The translations under genes were made by a program, and so were the position numbers. A stretch of DNA of 62,308 nucleotides, from assembly GCA_017634675.1 (NCBI GenBank), contig JAGBMX010000034.1, positions 1-62,308 of the forward strand, in the 5' to 3' direction. Origin of the DNA: Selenomonadaceae bacterium (GTDB lineage Bacteria > Bacillota > Negativicutes > Selenomonadales > Selenomonadaceae). The stretch's first letter is position 1; every line of letters begins with the position of its first letter. Positions 54,257 to 62,308 of this stretch are shown piece by piece. The notes beneath the pieces were generated by a model. It saw only the letters and a program-made list of their open reading frames with translations, searched no databases and was not told the origin of the DNA.

Positions 54257-54656
54257 GTTACTATTCACGGGTAGTAAAAGAAGAAAAATATTGCTCTTCA
54301 TGGCCAACCCCTCTGCCCTTCGGGCACCTCCCCTTTCAGGGGAGGCTCTCTGATTTCTCATTTTTTGGATATATAACAAGACTAGATGTCCCGTGCCTCT
54401 ACGGTGGGGGTCTATATCGGAAGAAAGGCGGGAGTTTAAATCTCCCGCCTCTCGGACGTCTTGCTCTTATGCTGACGTATGTAGTTTTTTCTTCTGGCGA
54501 AGAAAAAACTTGAATTAAGGCATTTTAATAGAAAAGTCACCTTCACGTTGCCTCCCCTGAAAGGGGAGGGGAACCGCGAAGCGGTGGAGAGGTCGACTAT
54601 GAACGGCACTAATTCACCTTTCGCGCCACTATGTTGTATTACCCGTGAATAGTAAC
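54257..54656. mobile_element. MITE-like repeat, copy E, with a nested insert
   Basis: The outer 248 bp match copies A-C, with intact terminal repeats and flanking octamers GAAAAACT / GAAAAATT. A 152-bp block is inserted at 54377 between ATATATAA and TAGAAAAG, which are adjacent in the other copies. The insert has its own entry. Confidence 0.88.
54377..54528 (+). ncRNA. Structured insert in MITE E, possible small RNA gene
   Basis: The 152-base insert folds well: CAAGAC...GTCC pairs with GGACGTCTTG around the whole first half, GGCGGGAG pairs with CTCCCGCC in a hairpin, and near the end GTTTTTTCTTC pairs with GAAGAAAAAAC around TGGC like a terminator stem. Its first part (to about 54431) shares more than 45 of 54 bases with the rpoZ leader. 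No reading frame of size is present. Expression is not shown; it could also be a small non-autonomous element. Confidence 0.45.
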
Positions 54657-54695
54657 GAAAAATTTGTCCTTGCCAATATAGAGTATCTCTACAAC

Positions 54696-54722
54696 AAAGG
54701 GGACTCCACGGAGTCCCCTTTT
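54696..54722. terminator. Terminator of the chemoreceptor gene
   Basis: AAAGGGGACTC pairs with GAGTCCCCTTT around CACG; on the minus strand it follows the chemoreceptor stop. Confidence 0.85.
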
Positions 54723-54744
54723 CGGTTGTCTACATATATAATTT

Positions 54745-56466
54745 TTAGAATTTGAACTTCTGGAGCGAGCTCTGGAGATCCTGAGCGAGATTTGCCAAGG
54801 AGTCGGATGCGGATGCAATTTCTTCCGCAGATGCCGATTGCTCTTCGGATGCCGCAGAAACGCTCTCCATCTCCGTGGAAACTTTTGCGCTGTTTGCGGA
54901 AATCTTGCCGGAACGATCCTTGATAGTTTGGGTATCGTTCATGACATTGGTAAGCTCCGTAGACATTTCCTTCGTTCTCTGCATTACGCCGTCAGAAGCG
55001 GTGCAGATAGCGTCGAAGGTGGTCTTAAGATCTTCAACGGAACGGGTTCCTTCCTTAACAGCTACGCTGCCGTCGTGCATGGACTTAACAGCGTCGTCCG
55101 TATCTGTCTGGATAGCGCCGATAAGGGAAGCAATTTTCTGAGCCGCCGTCTGGGACTCTTCGGCAAGTTTTCTGACTTCGTCCGCAACAACCGCAAAGCC
55201 TCTGCCCTGTTCGCCTGCGCGAGCAGCCTCGATAGCTGCGTTCAATGCAAGGAGGTTCGTCTGGTCTGCGATACCGGAAATGGTTTCCACAATCTGACCG
55301 ATTTCTTTCGAACGCTGCCCGAGTTTATCAACGGTAGCGGCGGAAGTATTAACAATCTGCTCAACGCTAAGAATTTGACCGACTGCGGTTTCGATAGCCT
55401 TGCTGCCGGTGACTGCCTGCTGGTTCGAAGCGTCTGCTTGCTGCGCAACCTGAGAAGCGGTGTCGTTCAAACGGTTGATGGATACCATAGCGTTGTCGAT
55501 GGCTTCCATGGCTTCGCCGACTTGCTGTTGTTGCTCCACAACCGCGCTTGCGGAATTGGTAACAGACTGCGCAACCTGTTCGCTTGCCTGAGCGCTCTGA
55601 TGCGCGCTTGCGGTAAGCTCCTCGGAAGACGCTGCGAGCTGTTCCGTGGTTACGCTGGTTTGACGCATGAGCTTATTGATGGTGGCGCGCATCTTAGCGA
55701 CGGTATGAAGCATTTCGCCAAATTCGTCGGTACGGGTGACTTCGACGGGGTTATCCCTAAAGTCGCCGTCGCTCATGGTGTTGCAGACGTTCATAACATG
55801 ATTGAGAGGCGAGGTGATACCGTTTGTAATCATGTAAATCGCAAAGGAGAGAATGACAATAACGAGAATTACGATAATGGTCATGTTGCGAATAGCCGCA
55901 TTGATGTCGTCCCGTGCGGCCGTCAGCATTTCTTCGGACTTTTTAGCATTGAAATCGTTTAAAGCTTTTAAATCGTCCGCAAGTTTTATGCAAAGAGGCA
56001 TTGCTTCTTTTTGATAAAATTGCATAGCCTCCGCTTTAGTCTCTTCTTTCTGACCCAATTCGATGATTTCGTCGGACAACTGCCTAATACGATTCCACTG
56101 TGGCTTAATTTTTTCAATCATCTCAAGTCTTTGAGGATGATTTTGGGACATCTTCTCATATTGTTCGATATAACCGTCAAGTTCTTTCGCCGCAGCGTTA
56201 TACTTTTCGATACGCTCCTTTGTAAGTTCCGGGGTATGCGCCACAGGCACCAACACGGCTTGCATCTGCGCCACACGCATAGCGTGACGGGATCTTCCTA
56301 TTATAAGAGCTCCCTGTAAGCTATCAGAATACATCTGGTTTATTTTGTTTTCGGATTCGTTTAACGCCATATATCCGAAAAGCCCGGTACAAACCATACC
56401 GATAAAAGAAAGTACAGCTAAGATAAACAGCTTCTTAGATACTTTCAAATGAGACAAAAACTCCAT
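54745..56466 (-). CDS. Methyl-accepting chemotaxis protein
   Basis: A 573-residue receptor. Two membrane segments (about residues 12-32 and 195-213) frame a four-helix-bundle-type sensor domain; a HAMP domain follows, then the MA signalling domain with the conserved hairpin tip [20 protein letters not shown] near 405. The C terminus ends SLQKFKF without a CheR-binding pentapeptide. It is alone; flagella or pili that it serves lie elsewhere. Confidence 0.96.
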   Translation of the reverse strand: MEFLSHLKVSKKLFILAVLSFIGMVCTGLFGYMALNESENKINQMYSDSLQGALIIGRSRHAMRVAQMQAVLVPVAHTPELTKERIEKYNAAAKELDGYIEQYEKMSQNHPQRLEMIEKIKPQWNRIRQLSDEIIELGQKEETKAEAMQFYQKEAMPLCIKLADDLKALNDFNAKKSEEMLTAARDDINAAIRNMTIIVILVIVILSFAIYMITNGITSPLNHVMNVCNTMSDGDFRDNPVEVTRTDEFGEMLHTVAKMRATINKLMRQTSVTTEQLAASSEELTASAHQSAQASEQVAQSVTNSASAVVEQQQQVGEAMEAIDNAMVSINRLNDTASQVAQQADASNQQAVTGSKAIETAVGQILSVEQIVNTSAATVDKLGQRSKEIGQIVETISGIADQTNLLALNAAIEAARAGEQGRGFAVVADEVRKLAEESQTAAQKIASLIGAIQTDTDDAVKSMHDGSVAVKEGTRSVEDLKTTFDAICTASDGVMQRTKEMSTELTNVMNDTQTIKDRSGKISANSAKVSTEMESVSAASEEQSASAEEIASASDSLANLAQDLQSSLQKFKF

Positions 56467-56582
56467 AACAACGCCTCCTAGATTTACTTACTTACAAAAC
56501 GCAGGCAACGTTCGTAAACTGTTTATATACCTATTCTACGCTTACATCAATTTTCCTGCTTGTTAATTTAAATTTTTTTCAA

Positions 56583-56626
56583 AAAGAAAGCAACAGTGAA
56601 AAAGAAGGAAAATCTTTAATAAAATT
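56583..56626 (-). repeat. Possible decayed triplex-type element before the chemoreceptor gene
   Basis: CAAAAAGAAAG, an eight-base spacer and AAAAAGAAGGAAAATCTTTA resemble the purine arm, third segment and tail (CTTTAATAAA) of copies 2 and 3, again upstream of a minus-strand gene. The pyrimidine arm is not intact and the mirror match is broken. Confidence 0.3.
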
Positions 56627-56639
56627 ATTTTATAGCTTG

Positions 56640-58094
56640 TTATAACCCCAGCCTATCCCATTTTTCATCAACTTTTCGCTTAATGTCTTCGGTCATTGCT
56701 ATCTCATCCGGCCACTCTCTGCTATGCCCCTCCTCAGGCCATGTCTTTGTTGCGTCAATGCCAAGCTTTGAACCCCATTTTGCCATGGGGGAGGAGTGGT
56801 CTAATACATCAAGCGGTCCCTTTACTATCTCCAAATCGCAACTTGCGTCTATGTTGTTGTATACCCTCCACCAAACTTCGGATAAATCCTGAACGTTTAC
56901 GTGAGCGTCCACAACTATTATCATTTTGACGTTCATCATCTGCCCCATGCCCCAAAAGGCGTGCATAACTTTCCTGGCTTGCATGGGATAGGATTTTTTT
57001 ATGGACACTATCACGCAGTCGTGAAACACGCCCTCAAGCGGCATATTTATGTCAATGACTTCCGGAATCATCTGTTGGAGCAACGGCAAAAAAATTCGTT
57101 CCGAGGCTTTTGCCAGGTAACAATCCTCCATGGGGGGCTTTCCCACCACCGTTGCAAAATATATTGGATTTTTTCTGTGGGTTATGGCGGTTAAATGAAA
57201 CACCGGATAATCGTCCGCCAAAGAATAATATCCCGTATGATCACCAAATGGACCTTCCCTTCTGAGTTCATTGGTGTCTACATAACCTTCCAATATAATT
57301 TCCGCAGAGGCGGGCACTTCTAAATCAACAGTCTTGCACTTTACGAGTTCTACGCTCTTATGGCGCAAAAAACCCGCAAACAACATTTCGTCCACGTCTT
57401 TTGGGAGTGGCGCGGTAGCGGCGTAAGTCAAAACCGGATCGGTGCCGATTGCAACCGCCGCTTCGATTTTTTCGCCGCCCGCTTCTTTTACGGCGCGAAA
57501 ATTCTCAGCCCCGTTCTTATGTATATGCCAATGCATACCCGTGGTTTTGGAATCGTACTTCTGCAATCGGTACATTCCCACGTTGCGTTTTCCCGTAGCG
57601 GGATTTTTCGTAAACACCAGTGGCAACGTTACAAACGCCCCTCCGTCCTTTGGCCAGCAATTTAAAATGGGAATCTTGTCAAGATTGGGTTCTGACATCA
57701 CCACTTCTTGACAGGGCGCGTCTTTTACATATTTTGGAAAATTTATCGCCCGTTTCAGCTTAGGTATAATCGACACCAAGTCAAACTTACTCTTTGCCGT
57801 CATGTAGGGAAGTCTTAAAAATTCCCGTATTTCGTCCGCTATATCGTCAAGTTTTTCCACTCCAAGCGCCATCGCCATGCGCTCGTAACTTCCGAACGCG
57901 TTCATTAAGACGGGCATATCGTACCCCTTGACGTTTTCAAAGAGAAGCGCAACGTTTTTTTCGCCCGTCATCTTAGAGACTCGGTCGGTTATCTCCGTTA
58001 TCTCCAAATTTGCGTCCACTTCTTCGCTTATCCGTCGAAGCAAATGCCTTTGCTCCAAATCCGCCATAAATTCCCGCAAATCCCTATAAGCCAA
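56640..58094 (-). CDS. ubiD: UbiD-family decarboxylase
   Basis: A prenylated-FMN-dependent decarboxylase of the UbiD family. The 484-residue product has WHIHKNGAENF, EGPFGDHTGYYSLADDYPVF (with the conserved Glu-Arg-Glu set nearby) and PMEDCYLAKASERIF. Its place after tatC and near polyprenyl synthase suggests quinone synthesis, probably menaquinone. No ubiX is in the window. It follows tatC by eight bases. Confidence 0.93.
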   Translation of the reverse strand: MAYRDLREFMADLEQRHLLRRISEEVDANLEITEITDRVSKMTGEKNVALLFENVKGYDMPVLMNAFGSYERMAMALGVEKLDDIADEIREFLRLPYMTAKSKFDLVSIIPKLKRAINFPKYVKDAPCQEVVMSEPNLDKIPILNCWPKDGGAFVTLPLVFTKNPATGKRNVGMYRLQKYDSKTTGMHWHIHKNGAENFRAVKEAGGEKIEAAVAIGTDPVLTYAATAPLPKDVDEMLFAGFLRHKSVELVKCKTVDLEVPASAEIILEGYVDTNELRREGPFGDHTGYYSLADDYPVFHLTAITHRKNPIYFATVVGKPPMEDCYLAKASERIFLPLLQQMIPEVIDINMPLEGVFHDCVIVSIKKSYPMQARKVMHAFWGMGQMMNVKMIIVVDAHVNVQDLSEVWWRVYNNIDASCDLEIVKGPLDVLDHSSPMAKWGSKLGIDATKTWPEEGHSREWPDEIAMTEDIKRKVDEKWDRLGL

Positions 58095-58102
58095 AATCGC
58101 TC

Positions 58103-58915
58103 CTACTTTCTCATCATGTATTTCACTATCAAAAATCCCACTTCATATAAAAGTATCATTGGAAGCGCCAGCATGGATTGAGTAAAAACGTCCGGCGTCG
58201 GGGTTATAATTGCCGCTATAATAAACGACAAAAATATCACCGTTCTGTGATGACGCTCCAAAAACGCCGAGCCTATTATTCCCATCTTCCCCAATATGAC
58301 TATAGCCAAAGGCAATTCAAATACAAACCCGAACGGCAACACAAACGTCAGCACGAAATCGAAATACCTGTCTACGCTAAACATCGCCTGAAGGTCTTCG
58401 CCGCCAAACCCCATAAAGAATTTGACCGCCGCCGGCAACACGAAGAAAAAGGAAAACGCCAGCCCGATAAAAAAAAGCAATACCGAAATAGGCACAAGCA
58501 TTGCGATGACCTGCCGTTCGCTTCTTGTCAATGCCGGCAAAAAGAACCTCCACACATGGTAAAACACCACGGGCAGCGCAAGTAAGAATCCCGCCGCCAC
58601 AGCGACTTTCAGATAAGTAAAAAACGCTTCCGATGGTTGCAGATAATAGAGTTTTCCCACCGGAAGCGTCAGATAGCGCATAATGTCTCCTATGAAGTAG
58701 TAGGAAACCACGCTTCCCAAAAGCACCGCAAGCAAACTTTTTATTATCCTGTTTCGAAGCTCTTCCAAGTGCTTAACAAGGCTCATATTGCCTTCGTCAA
58801 TATCTTCTTCCTCGTTCTCTTTGTATTCTGAAACTTCCTTATCTTTTTCCTCGGAAATTTCTTTCTCCGCATTCGCCCCATCTTCAGCGACTATGTTTTT
58901 TCCCGTCTCGCTCAT
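58103..58915 (-). CDS. tatC: TatC, twin-arginine translocase channel subunit
   Basis: A 270-residue TatC with six membrane segments. The signature HLEELRNRIIKSL is at about residues 49-61; PSEAFFTYLKVAV and FGFVFELPLAIVIL follow. An unusual acidic 45-residue lead (EEDIDEGN rich) precedes it. It overlaps tatA by four bases, so the pair is coupled. It recognises folded proteins with RR signals. Confidence 0.96.
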   Translation of the reverse strand: MSETGKNIVAEDGANAEKEISEEKDKEVSEYKENEEEDIDEGNMSLVKHLEELRNRIIKSLLAVLLGSVVSYYFIGDIMRYLTLPVGKLYYLQPSEAFFTYLKVAVAAGFLLALPVVFYHVWRFFLPALTRSERQVIAMLVPISVLLFFIGLAFSFFFVLPAAVKFFMGFGGEDLQAMFSVDRYFDFVLTFVLPFGFVFELPLAIVILGKMGIIGSAFLERHHRTVIFLSFIIAAIITPTPDVFTQSMLALPMILLYEVGFLIVKYMMRK

Positions 58916-59115
58916 TTTTTCTCGGCCACAGTCGCATCCGCTATTAACTTCGCATCATCCGTCACGTTTTTAGGCTCTTCGTCCTTATTGGCGTTCTTAA
59001 ATTCCCTTATGCTCTTTCCCAAAGCCTTTCCAACGTCAGGCAACTTACCCGGCCCAAACAACACCAATCCTATCACCAATATTATCAACAGCTCCGGCAC
59101 GCCTAGTCCAAACAT
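58912..59115 (-). CDS. tatA: TatA-type translocase subunit
   Basis: A 67-residue protein: MFGLGVPELLIILVIGLVLF membrane helix, GPGKLPDVGKALGKSIREFK amphipathic helix with the conserved FGPxKLP hinge. GAAAGGGG precedes the start. It overlaps tatC and forms the pore. Confidence 0.96.
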   Translation of the reverse strand: MFGLGVPELLIILVIGLVLFGPGKLPDVGKALGKSIREFKNANKDEEPKNVTDDAKLIADATVAEKK

Positions 59116-59138
59116 CTTTTTTCCCCTTTCTTCCTTAA

Positions 59139-59218
59139 TTGGGGCTTCGCCCCAAACCTCACAAGGGGCGAAGCCCCATTACCCCGCCAAAGGGCATTTG
59201 CCCTCCGGACTCCCGGGT
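59139..59218. repeat. REP-like palindrome cluster
   Basis: TGGGGCTTCGCCCCA, then the inverse GGGGCGAAGCCCC, then AGGGCATTTGCCCT, all in 80 bases between the two tatA genes. Similar palindromic GC-rich repeats occur in this lineage; it may hold mRNA ends or be an inactive element. Confidence 0.6.
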
Positions 59219-59225
59219 GTATATT

Positions 59226-59651
59226 TTATTTACCGTGTTCCTCTGTTTTCATTTTTTCTATTTCTTGTTTAACGCTTTCTTGCGTTGGCGGAGTATAGCC
59301 GTTGGCTTTTTCGGATAGTTTTACCACGTCAACTTCCTGCGGTTCTTCTGCCGTTTCTTTTTTACTTAAATCGACGGTTTCCGCTTCAGCCTCTTTCTTT
59401 TCCTCCATCGGCTTTATTTCGTCTTTAAAAGGCTCGGGTTTTTCGGTTTTTATGCCGTGAGTCGCTGCCATCGTCCTTGCGGGCGTATCATCCGGCGCAT
59501 TTAAAATGTTCTGAAAAGCGTTTGAAGCTTTTCTAAACTCTCTGATGCCCTTTCCCACAGCTCGCCCTATCTCCGGCAACTTGCTGGGTCCAAACACCAC
59601 AAGCCCTACCACCAATATCAATATAAATTCGGGTATTCCTATCCCAAACAT
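59226..59651 (-). CDS. TatA/TatB-like protein with a long charged tail
   Basis: A 141-residue protein with FGIGIPEFILILVVGLVVF helix and FGPSKLPEIGRAVGKGIREF amphipathic helix, then a 90-residue acidic/Lys-rich tail. This length matches TatB more than TatA, but the hinge is TatA-like. It stands 19 bases after the polyprenyl synthase and before tatA, with a REP cluster between. Confidence 0.88.
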   Translation of the reverse strand: MFGIGIPEFILILVVGLVVFGPSKLPEIGRAVGKGIREFRKASNAFQNILNAPDDTPARTMAATHGIKTEKPEPFKDEIKPMEEKKEAEAETVDLSKKETAEEPQEVDVVKLSEKANGYTPPTQESVKQEIEKMKTEEHGK

Positions 59652-59670
59652 CTAATTCTCCTTTTTATTT

Positions 59671-60651
59671 TTAAAAATTTCTTTCTCCGATAAAATCGGC
59701 TATCATACAAAAGGATTTTTTTACTTCCACAGGAATAGTATCGGGCAACACATCTCTCGCTTCGGCCAAAAATCTTGCGGCTTCTTGCTTTGCAAATTCT
59801 ATGCCGCCGCTGTCGCACACAATCCCTATGGCTCGCTCCGCCATTTCTGCGGTCTGATGCCTATCGGTAACAATGGCGGCAAGTTCTCCCGCTCTTTTAC
59901 TGTTGTTTAATGCGTATATCACGGGAAGCGTCACAATTCCCGACACTAAATCATTCGCCGCAGGTTTCCCCAAAGACTCCGCAGTTTCTTCCATATCCAA
60001 AACATCGTCCGTCACCTGAAAGGCCATTCCTATCGCATGACCGTATGCGGCAAAAGCATCTTGTTCGACTTTTGTAACGCCTGCGACAAAACCGCCTAAT
60101 TCCGTCGCAACTTCCAAAAAGTCCGCAGTCTTTCGTTTTATCCTTTCGTAGTATACGTTGACGTCTTTTAGAGCTATATACGCTCTTGTATCCTGCAAAA
60201 TTTCCCCTTCCGCCAAATTGCTGATTAATTCCGCTATACGATAATTCACATACGGATCATAATTTTTTTTGGCGATAAAGCTAAAAGCCTTAGCAAAAAG
60301 ATAATCCCCGCCTAATATAGCGATTTGATTGTTCCATTTTGCATTAAGGGTAGAAGCGCCGCGTCTTGTATCCGCCCCGTCTATGACATCGTCGTGGGCA
60401 AGAGTCGCCGTGTGAATAAGCTCCAGCGCCGTCGCCAGCGGCAGAATGTCTTTTCTTGAATAATTCCTGCCGGCTTTGGCGGACAATAGGGCGAGCGCCG
60501 GACGAAGTCTTTTGCCCCCGGCTAAAGTCACATGCCGCGCTATTTCGTTTATACTTTCTTCCGTTGATTTTGTGGCGTTAAGAAGCATATCCTCAAGGAG
60601 CGACAAATCCTCCTTGATAAGTTCGAACATCGCCTTAGACAAATTCATCAC
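59671..60651 (-). CDS. Polyprenyl diphosphate synthase
   Basis: Extends isoprenoid chains, probably the side chain of menaquinone or undecaprenyl. The first aspartate-rich motif is HDDVIDGADTRRG (about residues 92-104), the second QVTDDVLDMEETAESLGKPA (about 222-241). The 326-residue length fits hexa- to octaprenyl synthases. The co-oriented tat genes and ubiD suggest a quinone context. Confidence 0.95.
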   Translation of the reverse strand: MMNLSKAMFELIKEDLSLLEDMLLNATKSTEESINEIARHVTLAGGKRLRPALALLSAKAGRNYSRKDILPLATALELIHTATLAHDDVIDGADTRRGASTLNAKWNNQIAILGGDYLFAKAFSFIAKKNYDPYVNYRIAELISNLAEGEILQDTRAYIALKDVNVYYERIKRKTADFLEVATELGGFVAGVTKVEQDAFAAYGHAIGMAFQVTDDVLDMEETAESLGKPAANDLVSGIVTLPVIYALNNSKRAGELAAIVTDRHQTAEMAERAIGIVCDSGGIEFAKQEAARFLAEARDVLPDTIPVEVKKSFCMIADFIGERNF

Positions 60652-60722
60652 CTACAAATTTTTCATTCATAAAGCCTATTGTACTTCAAGAAAGATAATT
60701 TGTCACGAAAAATAAAAAAGAA

Positions 60723-60785
60723 AAAACTTTAACCTCGTTAGTTATAAGTTTTCACACAACCGAAAATTAACGAAGTTAAAGTTTT
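60723..60785 (-). terminator. Terminator before the polyprenyl synthase
   Basis: On the minus strand AAAACTTTAACTTCGTTA pairs with TAACGAGGTTAAAGTTTT (one mismatch), followed by TTCTTTTTT. It ends the gene at 60831-61034. The second arm, TAACGAGGTTAAAGTTTTTT, is nearly the same as the lead before Y1 in triplex copy 1, a hint that both derive from one kind of sequence. Confidence 0.75.
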
Positions 60786-60830
60786 GTTATACTCGCAAGC
60801 AATGAAACCTACAAATTTTTACGGATCCTT

Positions 60831-61034
60831 TTATTTACATTCCTTTAAAACAGCCACCAAAGTTTTCTTAGTGATTTCCATCATATCGGAGAGGAGGGCG
60901 TTGTACATTTCGCCGCCGTCAACCACGCCGCGACCGTTTTCCGTGAGGAAAAACTTTTTGGGATGCTCAGAAGATTCGTAAGCCTCTTTCATCTTTGCTT
61001 CCACCAAGTCGACCAATTCTTTTTCGTTCATCAA
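60831..61034 (-). CDS. Small protein of unknown function
   Basis: A 67-residue acidic protein, MMNEKELVDLVEAKMKEAYE followed by KKFFLTENGRGVVDGGEMYN and a helical end. I do not recognise it. A GGGGATATTG region precedes the start. It has its own terminator, which supports a real gene. Confidence 0.6.
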   Translation of the reverse strand: MMNEKELVDLVEAKMKEAYESSEHPKKFFLTENGRGVVDGGEMYNALLSDMMEITKKTLVAVLKECK

Positions 61035-61166
61035 TATCCCCGCTTTCTTTTTTTAAAACACATCATAAGTGTATATTCGTCAAAATTTACTTTAATTCCT
61101 TCCGTCTATGCAAATTACGCCAAAAAAATTTAGGGCGTTTTGATAAACTCAATTCGCCCCATTTAC

Positions 61167-61778
61167 CTATGAAATTTTCTTTATAAGCTCTACTCTGTTT
61201 TTTACCTCGTAACGCTGATAAATCTTGGAGAGAGCTTTTTTTATGGTGATTTCCGCAAGAGAGAATCTCCTTGCGATTTCCTTGTTGCTAAGCCCTTCAA
61301 GCAGAAAATCGATAAGCATTTCCTCCCGTTCCTTTTGCTTATCGCTCCTTAACATCTTCCTTTCTATGGGGAAAATATTGGAGTTCAGCTTTAAAGACGG
61401 AACAGCGAAAGCCAAACTGACTATGTTCCATGAACCGTCCTCCGCCTTCCTGTAAACGATATTCGCCTTAACCCGTTTTCTCAATTTGTCTATGAGAAGC
61501 TCCCCTTGATAAAAAGCCATAACATACTTTTCATCGAGAATTTTTTCCTCGCAAGTTTCGCTTTCAACCGCGCACGGAACCGGCAATGCCGTTTTAAAAG
61601 CCCTGACGACTTCCTCTTTCCCGTGGACAGGCGGGCAATGTCCGGCGCTCGCATATACCACGTCGTCCGCAAATCGAAGCGCGAAGGAAAACAGGTCGTT
61701 CTTTTCAAAGAATATTCTCATGAGCTCACAGGTAAGCAACGTAATCTCGCTCTCTTTCGAAGTTTTCATCCTTCTCAC
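61167..61778 (-). CDS. LuxR-type regulator with a SnoaL-like N-terminal domain
   Basis: A 203-residue protein. The N-terminal 130 residues (RFADDVVYASAGHCPPVHGK, VKANIVYRKAEDGSWNIV) look like a SnoaL/NTF2-type fold that often binds small ligands. The C-terminal LuxR helix-turn-helix is LLEGLSNKEIARRFSLAEIT followed by IKKALSKIYQRYEVKNRVEL. GAGGTGAG precedes the ATG. The target is unknown. Confidence 0.85.
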   Translation of the reverse strand: MRRMKTSKESEITLLTCELMRIFFEKNDLFSFALRFADDVVYASAGHCPPVHGKEEVVRAFKTALPVPCAVESETCEEKILDEKYVMAFYQGELLIDKLRKRVKANIVYRKAEDGSWNIVSLAFAVPSLKLNSNIFPIERKMLRSDKQKEREEMLIDFLLEGLSNKEIARRFSLAEITIKKALSKIYQRYEVKNRVELIKKIS

Positions 61779-62005
61779 CTCTTTATAAAAAATTTAAAAC
61801 TTCCTCATGTCATTATACCATAAGAGGGATTTAATGCAAGGAAATCTTTTTGGATAATTTGTCCTATTTTACACCTTTGAAAAACAAACAAAAGTTATTC
61901 TATAAAAATTTTTTGAAAATCTAAGTTTCTACCTCATTATAACCTTTAATTCGAAAAAAATAAATCAAAAATTGTAAATTTTAAAAAATTTTTTTTTGGA
62001 AATTT

Positions 62006-62168
62006 GTTACTATTCACGGGTAGTAAAAAAAGGAAAATATTGCTCTTCATGGTCCACCCCTCTGCCCTTCGGGCACCTCCCCTTTCAGGGGAGGCTCTCT
62101 GATTTCTCATTTTGTGGATGTATAATAGAAAAGTCACCTTCACGTTGCCTCCCCTGAAAGGGGAGGGC
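62006..62168. mobile_element. MITE-like repeat, copy F, truncated
   Basis: The left end GTTACTATTCACGGGTAGTA and central modules are present up to CTCCCCTGAAAGGGGAGGG, where the copy stops and other sequence begins. The right terminus is missing from the window. Confidence 0.8.
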
Positions 62169-62308
62169 AGAGTGTCGACAAATCATTAAATTTACAATAA
62201 AAATTGTGCTCTTCACGGCTCTCCCTCCGCCCTTCGGGCACCTCCCTCTAGGAGGGAGGCACTCGGATTGCGACTTTTGAGCCAAAAAATTTCAATATTT
62301 CCTCAAAC
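62169..62308. repeat. Related hairpin repeat joined to MITE F
   Basis: GTGCTCTTCACGGCTCTCCC, CGCCCTTCGGGCACCTCCCT and AGGAGGGAGGCACTCGGATT resemble the left half of the MITE in layout but not in exact sequence, so a second member of the family has fused here. Confidence 0.5.

Noticed and set aside
54838..55962. A 374-codon frame on the + strand opposite the chemoreceptor
   Set aside because: It is the mirror effect of codon bias in a real receptor gene; its sequence has no domain and no Shine-Dalgarno.
1..62308. tRNA, rRNA or CRISPR arrays
   Set aside because: No cloverleaf with a GGTTCRANNCC arm, no rRNA sequence and no regularly spaced direct repeats were seen.

Overview
The window looks like the chromosome of an anaerobic Firmicute, most likely of the Negativicutes. 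The evidence is gene order and family content: a Firmicutes-type S10-spc-alpha ribosomal super-operon with zinc-type S14 (rpsZ), a yicC-remA-gmk-rpoZ-coaBC block, a Tat system beside a UbiD decarboxylase and a polyprenyl synthase, and ATP:cobalamin adenosyltransferase. I cannot name a genus from sequence alone.

Layout. 0-14.4 kb: one + strand run from rpsJ to rplQ with secY, adk, infA and rpoA; rpmD (8471-8650) and rpmJ (11490-11603) are short but clear. The methionine aminopeptidase gene usually found after adk is missing. 14.4-17.1 kb: two copies of a MITE-like repeat bracket a lipoprotein gene and an inverted rplM-rpsI operon. 17.1-27.8 kb: accessory region with a Ser/Thr kinase divergent from an XRE regulator over repeated operator-like sites, a MntA/HepT toxin-antitoxin pair, secreted and membrane proteins, an RTX-like gene cut by an in-frame TAA, and a FliD-like protein. 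27.8-34.8 kb: minus-strand purine operon purE-purF-purM-purN-(BrnT/BrnA on the other strand)-IMP cyclohydrolase-purD-galE. 35-39.4 kb: phage-like and repair-like accessory genes and decayed fragments. 39.4-44.6 kb: minus-strand coaBC, rpoZ, a PIN toxin-antitoxin pair, gmk, remA, yicC, dapF. 44.7-51.7 kb: AT-rich defence-like operon of a PLD-nuclease/helicase, a large adenine methyltransferase and a PC4-like protein, with a perfect consensus promoter. 52-62 kb: cobalamin adenosyltransferase, ndk, gamma carbonic anhydrase, histidine phosphatase, chemoreceptor, ubiD, tatC, two tatA-like genes, polyprenyl synthase and a LuxR-type regulator.

The most unusual signal is a repeated non-coding architecture. 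Before rpmJ, purE and remA, always in the same orientation relative to the gene, lies a pyrimidine tract (Y1), a 4-nt linker, a second pyrimidine tract (Y2), a 2-nt loop and a purine tract (R). Y2 and R are perfect or near-perfect Watson-Crick inverted repeats, and Y1 is the exact mirror of Y2, so Y1 matches R base for base in parallel. This is the geometry of an intramolecular pyrimidine-motif (U.A-U / C+.G-C) triple helix. The purine pattern differs in every copy, yet all three strands change together. A purine tract at the very start of the window, before rpsJ, looks like the R arm of a fourth copy. These look like covarying triplex-forming RNA or H-DNA elements in front of housekeeping operons, and I do not recognise them as a described family.

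Second, a MITE-like family of about 250 bp with 21-bp terminal inverted repeats and 8-bp target duplications occurs six times; one copy carries a 152-bp structured insert that shares about 50 bp with the rpoZ leader.
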